Source: an uncultured Paraburkholderia sp. (GTDB taxonomy: Bacteria > Pseudomonadota > Gammaproteobacteria > Burkholderiales > Burkholderiaceae). From it: a stretch of 64,000 nucleotides of DNA. Every line of letters begins with the position of its first letter. Positions within the stretch are counted from its first letter, which is position 1. Below, piece by piece: positions 41,803-50,615 of the stretch. The DNA lies in NCBI GenBank assembly GCA_940746715.1, contig CALNWN010000002.1, positions 1-64,000 on the forward strand, written 5' to 3'. Position numbers and translations under genes: made by a program. The notes below the pieces were generated by a model. That model worked only from the letters and a program-made list of their open reading frames with translations. It ran no database searches and was not told the DNA's origin.

Positions 41803-42174
41803 ATGAAATACCTCGGCTTGGCCTACTTCACCCCCGAAAAATTCGCCGCGATGGCGCCAGAAGACGTCAAGGAATTGGTGAGCCAATGTCCCGCATTGGA
41901 CGAGAAGATGCGGGCTACAGGCAAGGTCCTGATTTCCGCGTCGCTTGGCGATGTGGAGAGCTGGAGGACGCTGCGCCCGCGCAGTGGCAAGACGCATGTC
42001 ACCGATGGGCCCTATACCGAGTCGAAGGAAGTCGTGGGCGGCCTGTTCATCATCGAGGCGGATACCCGTGACGAGGCGTTGCGCATCGCCTCCATGCATC
42101 CGGCGGCCACGCTCGGGCAAGAAGGCGGATGGGGCATCGAGCTTATTCCCCTCGACTTCTACCTGGCCCGATGA
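41803..42174 (+). CDS. YCII / DGPF-domain protein
   Basis: Protein of 123 residues in the YCII-related superfamily (DGPFAETKE group). Seen: MKYLGLAYFTPEKF, VTDGPYTESKEVVGGLFIIEAD (family signature DGP-x-ESKE) and a C-terminal EGGWGIELIPLDFYLA strand. Such proteins are often encoded with ECF sigma factors, which is not the case here. ATG preceded by AAAGGATCT. Intact. Biochemical role unknown. Confidence 0.82.
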   Translation: MKYLGLAYFTPEKFAAMAPEDVKELVSQCPALDEKMRATGKVLISASLGDVESWRTLRPRSGKTHVTDGPYTESKEVVGGLFIIEADTRDEALRIASMHPAATLGQEGGWGIELIPLDFYLAR

Positions 42175-42266
42175 GGGCCTCGACGCCAGTCTGAAGAATG
42201 CGTCGGCGCTCCTTTCTTCACGAGCAGACATGGATCACGAATCCGGAAAAGGTATAAGGTGACGCA

Positions 42267-42911
42267 ATGGCAACTAGCGAGAGTTTCAGTGGCCGCGAGA
42301 ACGACGAAATCAACAGCACGTCCGGGCAGCGCATGCATTCGCAGATTCCGCCCATTGCGCCGGCGCACACCGCGCTTATCGTCATGCATTATCATGACCG
42401 ACATTCTCTCGAACTCTTTCCATCGGTCGGGCCGACCTTGCTCGCCAATACGCGCAAACTATGCAACGCAGCCCGGGCCAAAGGCGTCAGGATCTATTTT
42501 GCTAATCTCCGGTTCAGCCCAGGCTATCCGGAAGTCAGCCCATTGAACAAGAATGGGCAGGGAATCAAGCAACTCGGTCTCTTCGTCGACGACCAGCCCT
42601 CGCCGGAGTTAGGCCGGCAGGCCAATGAACCGCTCATCATTGCGCACCGCGCCAGCGTGTTCTTTGGCACTGATCTAGAGGCACGGCTTTCCGCACACGG
42701 TGTCGATTCGCTAATTCTGGTCGGCATTGCGTCGGCCGGCGTCGTGCTGTCGTCGGTCGCATATGCTAGCGACGCGGACTTCCGCCTATACACGGTCAAG
42801 GATTGCTGTTACGACCCGGATCAGGTAGTGCATGACCACCTGTTCTCCACTGCGTTCGAATCGCGCACAACGGTGCTGTCGCTCGCGGATGCATTGCGAC
42901 TGCTCGCCTAG
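42267..42911 (+). CDS. Isochorismatase-like hydrolase lacking the catalytic Cys
   Basis: Cysteine-hydrolase fold protein of 214 residues. Seen: TALIVMHYHDRHSLELF (catalytic Asp position; most relatives read DMQ-D), IIAHRASVFFGTDLEARLSA with Arg where the family Lys usually stands, and LVGIASAGVVLSSVAYASD where the catalytic Cys is replaced. A non-hydrolytic subgroup with GIATSGVV-type sequence is known, so this may be a genuine family feature and not decay. Frame intact; no clear ribosome site. Confidence 0.78.
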   Translation: MATSESFSGRENDEINSTSGQRMHSQIPPIAPAHTALIVMHYHDRHSLELFPSVGPTLLANTRKLCNAARAKGVRIYFANLRFSPGYPEVSPLNKNGQGIKQLGLFVDDQPSPELGRQANEPLIIAHRASVFFGTDLEARLSAHGVDSLILVGIASAGVVLSSVAYASDADFRLYTVKDCCYDPDQVVHDHLFSTAFESRTTVLSLADALRLLA

Positions 42912-42919
42912 ACAGATCA

Positions 42920-43909
42920 CTACATTCCCCATCTGAGCGATGGCGTATGCACAGGGCTGTCCCAATGCCGCTTCATTTCGTCGTCCAGCACGCACAAGGT
43001 GATTGACGCGCCCGCCATTTCCAGCGACGTCGTGAGCGATCCGACCTGCACGCGCGCGATGGCGAGACCGCGCTGGTGCAGCCACGAGCGTGTGGAATTG
43101 AACAACAGATACAGTTCCCCGAGCGGCGTGCCGCCCAGCCCATTGATCAAGACCAGCAGCTCCGAACCGTCCCCCGGTTTCAGATCGGCGACGATTGCCG
43201 TCAGCAGCTCTGCCGCGATCGCATCGACGGCGGCAAAGCGCGTTCGCCGCCGCCTTGGCTCGCCATGAATGCCGACGCCGACCTCAATTTCATCGTCGCC
43301 GATCTTGAACGTCAGCGTGCCCGCAGCGGGCACCGTGCAACTCGAAAAGGCCACGCCCATCGACGCCGTATGCTTGTTGATCCGGTCGCCGAACGCCTTG
43401 CATTGTTCGAGATCGGCGCGGCTCTCGGCGAGACTGCCCACCAGTTTCTCGACGATTACGGCACCCGCCACGCCTCGGCGGCCCGTCGTGTAGCTGGAAT
43501 TTTCGACCGCGACATCGTCGTTGATCAGCACCATCGCGTTCGGCAACTCCGACATCTCGGACGCCATTTCGAAGTTCATCAGGTCGCCGGAATAGTTCTT
43601 CACGATGAAGAGCGTGCCAGCGCCCGTGTCGACGGCCTTGGCGGCCGCCATCATCTGGTCCGGCGTCGGCGAGGCGAACACCTAGCCAGGGCACGCGGCA
43701 TCCAGCATGCCGTAGCCGACGAAGCCGCTATGCAAAGACTCGTGTCCCGAGCCACCACCCGAAATGAGCGCGACCTTGCCGGGCTTCAGCTCCTTGCGAC
43801 GCACGAATACGGGCTCCTGATTGAGCACGACGAGATCGCCGTGCGCGGCGGCGAAGCCAGCAAGGCTCTCGCTCAGAAAGTCGTCGACGTGGTTGATAAA
43901 CTTTTTTAT
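42920..43909 (-). pseudogene. dhaK: Dihydroxyacetone kinase subunit K, start-codon and nonsense lesions
   Basis: Substrate-binding subunit of a DhaKL kinase. Seen: KKFINHVDDFLSESLAGFA, LISGGGSGHESLHSGFVG, GTLFIVKNYSGDLMNFEMA, and VGVGIHGEP with the His that binds dihydroxyacetone covalently. GAG is TAG near 43684 (CPGEVFASP expected). The start codon position, eight bases after AAAGGAG, reads ATA at 43907-43909 instead of ATG. Both changes are single transitions or transversions in otherwise conserved sequence. Confidence 0.85.
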
Positions 43910-43923
43910 GGCCTGCGCTCCTT

Positions 43924-44563
43924 TCACTCTCTGTCTTGCGCGAGCCGCGCGCATACCGCACCGATCATTAACTGGCTCGACCGTGCGCCGGGATCGATGT
44001 GCCCGCGCGCACGCTCGCCGAGAAACGACGCACGCCCCTTGGTCGCGAGCATGTCGCGCGTTGCGAGCATGCCCTCTTCGGCGGTGAGCGGCAGTGCATC
44101 GAGCACGGTTTCGGGCGCAGCCTTGCTGTCGGCCAGTTCCACGAAGCGTGACGCGACGGGGATCAGCACGTCCATCATCGTTTTGCTGCCGATGCCGGCC
44201 TTGCCGCGCTGTGTGACGGCATCGACTCCGGCGGCGAACATCTGCGCGGCGCCCTCGACGCTCATCGTCTCCGCGTCCCCGGCAGCCTTCGCCATGCCGT
44301 GCAGCAGCGAGAAGAACAGTGGCCCCGACGAGCCGCCAACCGTCGACAGCAGTTTGGACGCGGCCAGATCCAGCGCGGGTCCGTCCGATCAGCTCCGCTT
44401 CGATATCGGCGCGCATGGCGAACAGCGCATCGACGCCCCGCAACAGGTTGAAGATATGATCGCCGTCGCCGATCTGCTGGTCGAGCGCGGCGATTTCGTC
44501 CGTGTGTTCCTTCAGCGTCGAATGCGCGGCTTCGATGCACGCCATGACCGTTTTCCCGTTCAT
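43924..44563 (-). pseudogene. dhaL: Dihydroxyacetone kinase subunit L, frameshifted
   Basis: Nucleotide-binding subunit of DhaKL. Seen: TLKEHTDEIAALDQQIGDGDHIFNLLRG holds the Asp residues that bind Mg-ATP (cut here: ALDQQIGDGDH), then in another frame MAKAAGDAETMSVEGAAQM and GKAGIGSKTMMDVLIPV. The frame breaks near 44384. The ATG at 44563 overlaps the stop of the upstream ATPase gene (ATGA) and follows AGGAGG. Encoded just before dhaK. Confidence 0.84.
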
Positions 44564-45534
44564 GCCGGAATCCTCCTGCCATCGGAGCGGAAATAGAGAA
44601 GGCTGCGTGGAGGCAGCGACACGCCGACCGTTTGCCCCGGCGTGAAATTGCGCTCGGTCATCGTCGTCGCCACGATGGCGGTGCCGTCGCGCTCCATGAT
44701 CAGCAGATGCCGCAGCGGTGAATATTCGAGCACACGAAGGTTGAGCACGTCGCGCGTATCGGGCGCATGCAGCACGATGTCCTCCGGCCGGATTGCGACC
44801 GTCGAGGCGTCCGCCGGCATCGCCGAAGAATCGAACAACGCGCGCGGCAGCAGGTTGATAGGCGGCGAGCCGAGCCGTTGCGGCGCGCCCATCTGCACGA
44901 TACGGCACTGTTCGAGTATGCCGATGCGGTCCGCAAGCGTGGTCGCTTCGACCTGATCGTGCGTCACTTAGATGATCGTCGCGCCGATCGTGCGATGCAG
45001 CCGCTTCAGTTCGATCCGCAGCTCCTCGCGCAACTTCGCGTCGAGCGACGACAGCGGCTCGTCCATCAGAAACGCCTTCGGATGCCGCACGATCGCGCGC
45101 CCCAAGGCGACACGTTGACGGTCGCCGCCCGACAGCCCGCCCGTCTTCCGGTCCAGCAGGCCTTCGATGCGAAGCATATGCGCGGCCGCATCGACACGAG
45201 CCGCAATCTCGCGGCGCGTAATGCCCTCGTTCTTCAGCGGAAATGCGATGTTGTTACGCACCGTCATATGCGGATACAGCGCGAACATCTGGAACACGAA
45301 CGCAATGTCGCGTTGACGCGCCCGCAGTCCCGTCACATCTTCGCCGTCGATCAGAATCTGGCCCGAGGTCGGCAGTTCGAGCCCGGCGATCATGCGCAAC
45401 GTCGTCGTCTTGCCGTAGCCGGAAGGTCCGAGCAGCACCACGAAACGACCGTTGCCCACAGTGAGATTCGTATCGTGCACGGCGGTGAAATCGCCGAAGC
45501 GTTTGTGAAGGTTGGAGAGAACGATCGTCGACAT
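44560..45534 (-). pseudogene. Sugar/polyol ABC transporter ATP-binding protein, nonsense plus internal deletion
   Basis: UgpC/MalK-type ATPase. Seen: VVLLGPSGYGKTTTLRMIAG (Walker A with Tyr where GCGKT is usual), SGGDRQRVALGRAIVR, AFLMDEPLSSLDAKLRE, and the TOBE-like tail. TAC is TAA near 44967 (IIYVTHDQ expected), just before the switch His. After VQMGAPQRL the sequence jumps to GSPPINLLP, so some thirteen codons (normally ending FIGSPPMN) are deleted in frame. Overlaps dhaL. Confidence 0.85.
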
Positions 45535-45537
45535 GGC

Positions 45538-45734
45538 TCACTCCGGAAAGTGGCTGGTCACGACGAAAGCCAGCGCACCCACCAGAATCACGGGAAACGA
45601 CCAGGTGTACAGATCGACCGTGAATGGCTCTGGGCGAGCATCGCGATGCCGAGGCCGATGAGCACCGTCGATACGCCCTCACAGTAACGCCGGCGAAACA
45701 GGCGGCGACGCGGCATGGCAGGTTGGACTTTCAT
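45538..45734 (-). pseudogene. Small membrane protein of the polyol ABC operon, frameshifted
   Basis: Corrected, this is a 64-residue protein with two hydrophobic segments, LIGLGIAMLAQ and FPVILVGALAFVVTS, after a basic N-terminus MKVQPAMPRRRLFRRRY. A two-base insertion near 45630 (AQPFTVDLYTW expected) disrupts it. Its ATG overlaps the stop of the permease gene and its stop lies four bases before the ATPase ATG. Family not named; small membrane proteins at this operon position are known from glycerol-type ABC loci. Confidence 0.55.
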
Positions 45735-46254
45735 TTGCGCATCGCTCCAAAGGTGATGCCGCGCAACAGGTGCTTGCGCAGCACGACGGTAAAGATCAGG
45801 ATGGGCAGCACGAACAGGGTCGTGGTTGCCGCGACGGCTGGCCAGTCCTGCCCGCCCTCGCCGATGATGAACGGAATGAACGGCGGCATGGTTTGCGCGT
45901 CGCCGCTCGTCAGCAGCAATGCGAACGCGTACTCGTTCCATGCAAAGATCAGGCAGAAAATCGCCGTCGCCGCAATGCCGGTAATCGCCTGCGGCAGCAC
46001 GACCTTGACGAACGCCTGCAGCCGCGTGTATCCGTCGACGAGCGCCGCTTCCTCGTATTCACGCGGAATTTCGTCGATGAACCCCTTGAGCAGCCACACC
46101 GCCAGCGACACGTTCACTGCGGTGTACAGCACGATCATGCCCAGGTAGCTGTCGGCGAGCCCTAGCGCGGTACATCAGATAGATGGGAATGCCACGGCGA
46201 TGGGCGGCATCATCCGCGTGGACAGAATGAATGTTGAAGTGCAAGGTCTGTCAT
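45731..46254 (-). pseudogene. Sugar/polyol ABC permease (MalG-like), 5' deletion and frameshifts
   Basis: Second permease subunit. Seen: ILSTRMMPPIA, IPIYLMYRALG, YTAVNVSLAVWLLKGFIDEIPREYEEAALVDG (EAA loop; cut: DEIPREYEEAALVDGYTR) and FCLIFAWNEYAFALLLT. The start region (MTDLALQ) is joined directly to mid-protein sequence, so about a hundred N-terminal residues are gone, and two small frameshifts lie near 46195 and 46160. The start overlaps the upstream permease stop. Confidence 0.82.
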
Positions 46255-47207
46255 CGCTGTTTCACCCGGTTGAGCGCCTTCACATAGATGTTCGCCGCAC
46301 CGAACACCACGACGAACAGAATGATCGCCAGCGCGGACGAGTAACCCGTCTGCCACTTCTCGAAGGCGGCGCGCTTGAGCGTGATCGACACCGTTTCCGT
46401 CACAGACCCCGGCCCGCCGGACGTCAGCAGATTCACCATGTCGAACATCTTGAAGTTCTCGATACCGCGAAACAGGATCGCGAGCATCAGGAACGGCAGC
46501 GTCATCGGCAGCGTGATCGACCAGAACTGCCGCCACGGCGACGCGCGATCGACTTCGGCCGCTTCGTAGATGTAGTCCGGAATCGAACGCAACCCCGCAA
46601 GGCAGATCAGCATCACGTAGGGCGTCTACATCAACGTATCGACCATCACGATCGTCCACGGCGCGAGCGGCACGTCGCCGATCATCTGGAACGAGTTGGG
46701 CGGAATGCCCGTGAAGAAGCTGACGATGTCGTTGAAAAGACCCGTTTGCGGCTGCAGCAGAAAGGTTCAGAAGTTGCCGACAACAGCGGGCGACAGCATC
46801 ATCGGTAGCAGAATCAGCGTGGTCCAGAAACTATGGCCGCGAAACTGACGGTTGATCAGCAGCGCGAGGCCGAAGCCGAGCAGCACCTCGAGCCCGACCG
46901 ACCAGAACACGAAGCGCGCCGTCACCTGCATCGCGTACCAGATGTCTTCGTCGGTGAGTATGTCCGTGTAATTGCTGATGCCGACGTTGCGCGCGGGCAC
47001 ACTCGGCATGTTCGACTTGAAGTTCGTGAACGACAGCCGCAATGCCCAGATCAACGGAAAGATGTTGATGGCGAGCAGCAGCACGATGGTCGGAAGAATG
47101 AACAGCCACGCGATGGTGCGGTCAGACAGTCCGTGCAGGCGCGCGCCCGCGCGCGTCTGCGCTTTTGTCTGCAACCCTTCCGGAGGAAAAGGCTTGTTTG
47201 CCAACAT
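46251..47207 (-). pseudogene. Sugar/polyol ABC permease (MalF-like), two nonsense codons
   Basis: First permease subunit. Seen: WLFILPTIVLLLAINIFPLIW, FTNFKSN, FWTTLILLPMMLSPAVVGNF, then GIPPNSFQMIGDVPLAPW, LRSIPDYIYEAAEVDRASPWR (EAA loop) and SGGPGSVTETVSITLKRAAF. Two Trp codons are stops in one otherwise continuous frame: TGA near 46768 (NFWTFL expected) and TAG near 46628 (LMWTPY expected). Both are G-to-A changes. The ATG at 47207 follows AAGGAG. Confidence 0.86.
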
Positions 47208-47279
47208 GCCCAACTCCTTGTGTTCGCGGACCGTCAAGATAAACCGGCTTACCGGTCCGCGCGTTCATGTGCGTTGACG

Positions 47280-48231
47280 CTAGTTCTTTCCTTCCGCCTT
47301 GAAGACCTTGTTCCAGTCCTTGACGAGCAGATCGAGCGCTTCTTTCGAGGTGCCCTTGTCGGCGACTACATAGTCGTGCACGCGCTTTTGCATGTCGAGC
47401 AGCAACTCGGCATACGCAGGCTCGGCCCAGAAGTCCTTTACGATCGACATCGACTTCAGGAAGGCTGGCGCAAAGGGCGCGCTCTTCGGAAAGTCCGGCG
47501 CGTCCACCACCGACTTCGCCGCCGAGTATCCGCCGAGTTGCCACCACTTCTTCTGCACGTCGGCTTGCGCAAACCACTTGATGTATTCGAGCGCGTCAGC
47601 CTTGTGATCCGAGTACGACACAACCGAAATGCCCTGCCCGCCAAGCTGCGTGAACTGCTTCGTTTCCTTTGGATTGACGAAGAAGCCGATCTTGTCGCCG
47701 CCGACATTCGGGTCCTTGTACAGGCCGGGGAAGAAGGCGAACCAGTTCATCTGCATTGCGACCTGCCCCGACTTGAACGCATCGAGTCTTTCCTGCATGT
47801 AGGCGTTCGTCATGCCGGGCGCCGTGCAGCACTTGTAAAGCGCCTTATAGAATTCGAGCCCCTTGATGGCGCCTGGCGAATTCACGAAACTGTCGAGGTA
47901 ATACGGCTTCTTCGGGTCTTGGTATTCGAAACCGTAGTTGTAGAGCATGTTGGTTACGCCCATCGTGATCCCTTCCGAGCCGCGCTCCGTAAAGATATAG
48001 ACCCCATACACGGTTTTGCCGTCGATCTTGCGCCCCTGGAAGAACTCGGCGGTCTGCTTGAGTTCGTCCATCGTGGTGGGCGGTTCGAGTTCACGCTTGT
48101 ACTTCTGCTTGAACTCCGCGCGCAGCTCGGGCCTTGCAAACCAGTCCTTGCGGTACGTCCAGCCTACGGCGTCCGCCATTGCCGGCAACGCCCAATAATT
48201 CGGCGTGTCCTTTCGGCCATTCCGAGTAGCC
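47280..48231 (-). pseudogene. Sugar/polyol ABC substrate-binding protein, 5'-truncated
   Basis: Periplasmic binding protein of the polyol/sugar ABC operon. Seen: TPNYWALPAMADAVGWTYRK, VYGVYIFTERGSEGITMGV, QMNWFAFFPGLYKDP, SAAKSVVDAPDF and a C-terminal helix LLVKDWNKVFKAE. The signal peptide and about 120 N-terminal residues are missing: recognisable sequence stops at YSEWPKG next to the MocR gene at 48230, with a one-base frameshift near 48212. First gene of the minus-strand operon, so its promoter is also lost. Confidence 0.84.
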
Positions 48232-49477
48232 GACGCACCGCGAGCTGGCCGCTCAAGAGGGACTGGCGCTCGTCACCGCGACGCGTGTTTACGCGGAGCT
48301 TCACACTATGGGTCTCGTGAGCGGCGAAACCGGCCGTGGCACCTTCGTCAAGGAGCCACTCCCTCGTGGTCAAGGGGTCGATTTGCACGCATGGAGCACC
48401 GTTACGATCGACCTGAGTTTCAACTATCCGTCTGCGCCGGGTCAGACAGAGTTTCTCCGGGCGGCGTTGCGCCAACTCGCGGCGGGTGGCGACCTGGAGT
48501 CGCTGCTTCGATACCAGCCGCACGGCGGTCGCGAACACGAGCGCGCTACGGCTGCATGCCACCTGGCGAGTCGTGGTCTGACGGCAACGGCCGCAACCAC
48601 GTTGCTCGTGAGCGGCGCGCAACACGGATTGACGACGGCTGCGATGGCACTGCTCGAACCCGGCGACGTGGTCGCTGTGGACGCGCTGACTTATCCGGGG
48701 TTCAAGCTGGCCGCCGAGGCCGTTCGACTGGAACTCGCGCCGATCCCAGCCGCAGGGCGTGGCCCCGATCTGGATGCACTGACCGCACTGTGCAAGCGAC
48801 GACGCGTACGCGCCGTTTACGCAATGCCGACGCTCCACAACCCTCTTGGCTGGGTAATGAGCGCGAGCCGACGCCGCGAGCTTGTCAGTATCGCTCGGCG
48901 GCATGGACTGATCCTCATCGAGGACGCAGCCTATGCCTATCTCGCAGAGGATGCTCCACCGACGTTGGCATCGCTCGCTCCGGAACGGACGATCTATGTC
49001 ACGAGCTTGTCGAAGAGTGTCGCGACAGGTTTGCGCGTCGGTTTCGTCTGCGCGCCACGCGAATGGATTCCCAAACTTGAACGCGTCATCCGGGCCACGA
49101 CGTGGAATACTCCCGCAACCATGACGGCCATCGCCTGCAACTGGATAAACGATGGCACTGTGGCCCGGCTCGAAGACGAGAAGCGGCGGGATGTCACGCT
49201 GCGACAAATCCTCGCCGCGGAAGCACTCGGCAAGCTTGAGACAATGAGCCATCCAGCTTCCTACTTCATCTGGATTCCTCTGGCGCGGGAAGTTCGGGCT
49301 GACGCGATTGCGATGGCGCTGATGCGCGAGCGCATTTCTGTGTCAACTGCCCTGCCGTTCGCGACATCGAACCATGTACCTCATGCCATCCGTCTCGCGA
49401 TTGGGTCCGTCGATCTGCCCACGCTGCGACGATCGCTGGAAACAGTGGCCCGGGTTATTAGCGAACACACCTACTGA
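48230..49477 (+). pseudogene. MocR-family regulator (GntR-aminotransferase fusion), 5'-truncated
   Basis: PLP-binding transcription regulator. Seen: the end of the GntR winged helix PTHRELAAQEGLALVTATRV, GRGTFVKEP, then the aminotransferase-like domain with SGAQHGLTTAAMALLEPGD, YAMPTLHNPLGWVMS and YVTSLSKSVATGLRVGF (PLP lysine in SLSKS). The frame is open from 48230 to 49477, but the first 35 or so residues are gone and a TAG precedes the junction. An internal ATG at 48308 lacks a ribosome site and would omit the DNA-binding domain. Confidence 0.83.
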
Positions 49478-49544
49478 CCTGCAGGCGCAAGAGCGCAGTG
49501 TCTCCGCCCGGATTGTCTGGCCTATTGACTTGCATACCCTGGGC

Positions 49545-50245
49545 TCATCGAAGGTAGCCCGATACGCCATCCCACAGCAACTTGACCGCCGTGAGTACCA
49601 ACAGTCCGTAGCCAGAAGGAACGGCAAGCAGGCAGATCGCCATTAACGTCCAGACCGTGGCAGTTGGCCTGGCGAGAGCCAACCATGGTGCCGCCTTGAT
49701 GATGTTTCCTACCGTGAAGAAGAGACTGGTAGTGCCGCCATAAGCCTGCTTGCTGAGGCCAAGCGGTAGCAGGTACATCGCCAGCGGCGGCCCGCCAGAG
49801 TGCGCCACCATAGTGGTGATGCCCGACGTGAAGCCAGCGGTGACAGCCTTTGATGACGATCGCGGTCGAACCGCAGTTTCTCCGCCGCGCAAGACCCACA
49901 TGCCGACAAAAATCAAAATGACTGCTGCCATCACGATCGCGATTGCGCGGTGGTCCAACACCCTGAATAACCCGCGTAGCCAACCGTAATGCCGACTACC
50001 AGCCCTGGCAGCAGCACGAGTAGATCGGGCTTCGACCACGTGGATGGCTTCCAGTAACGGAGGCTGAAGAGATCCGTCGCGATAAATAAAGGAGCAAGCA
50101 AGCCTCCCGCCGTCACTGGATCCATCACGAGCGACAGCAGCGGAATACCGACGATGGCGAAGCCGCCACCGAAGGCGCCTTTCATGAAGCAGATGAGGAA
50201 GACACCTGCGAAAGTGACGAGGATTGTGGTGGTGTTCAGTTCCAT
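49545..50245 (-). pseudogene. TauE/SafE-family sulfite/organoanion exporter, frameshift and internal deletion
   Basis: Membrane permease of the TauE/SafE family. Seen: FLICFMKGAFGGGFAIVGIPLLSLV, DPVTAGGLLAPLFIATDLFSLRYWK (cut: GGLLAPLFIATDLF), and in a second frame FTSGITTMVAHSGGPPLAMYL, the second family repeat. The frame changes near 49980, and a stretch of about twenty codons between CLLAVPSG and YGLLVLTAVKLL is missing. Start: ATG 50245 fits the AAAGGA site better than ATG 50254. Confidence 0.82.
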
Positions 50246-50309
50246 GTTGCCCATTTCCTTTCATTGACCAGGAGCATGCGCAATCGTCGCCCGACGAATC
50301 ATCACAATC

Positions 50310-50404
50310 AAATTATTGTCATGGATACAAGCGACATTTAACAAATTAGGAGTGCGATATTAAAACACGCTCATCTCGCATGCTTGTATCCATCACAATT
50401 ACTT
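50310..50404. promoter_or_regulatory. Paired operators: 23-bp inverted repeat upstream of tauE-like gene
   Basis: 50310-50332 and 50382-50404 are inverted copies that match at 20 of 23 positions, with a perfect core ATGGATACAAGC / GCTTGTATCCAT. The intervening 49 bases are AT-rich. The half-site TTGTATCCA resembles operators of GntR/FadR-type regulators. The pair sits between divergent genes, the plus-strand one being a possible GntR remnant. Confidence 0.6.
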
Positions 50405-50429
50405 TAATGTATTGCCAAACGATATTACG

Positions 50430-50530
50430 ATGACTTCAACTCATCCGGGTGGTGAAGCAAACGCCAGTGGTGCGCCCGGCGACGCTGTCAATCGCCTTCG
50501 CGATGCCGTTGTCACCGGTGCGCGCCCTCG
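50430..50530 (+). pseudogene. Possible GntR-family regulator, N-terminal remnant
   Basis: ATG 50430 opens MTSTHPGGEANASG, followed by DAVNRLRDAVVTGA, which resembles the start of a FadR/GntR winged-helix domain (LRDAIVTG). The expected continuation is absent, and the frame ends in unrelated sequence overlapping the next gene. Weak evidence, supported mainly by the operator pair upstream. Confidence 0.35.
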
Positions 50531-50615
50531 CCGAGGTTGTCGACAGAAAGTCTCCGCCTGTTATCTGCGCAAGCTGAAATCCAATGACGAAGCCGGCACG
50601 CTTTTCCACCCCCGC

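Noticed and set aside
41483..41806. Plus-strand open frame with FTWNGFPLLVGICEMYHYFL
   Set aside because: No recognisable family, no ribosome site, and it overlaps the YCII-like leader in a debris region.
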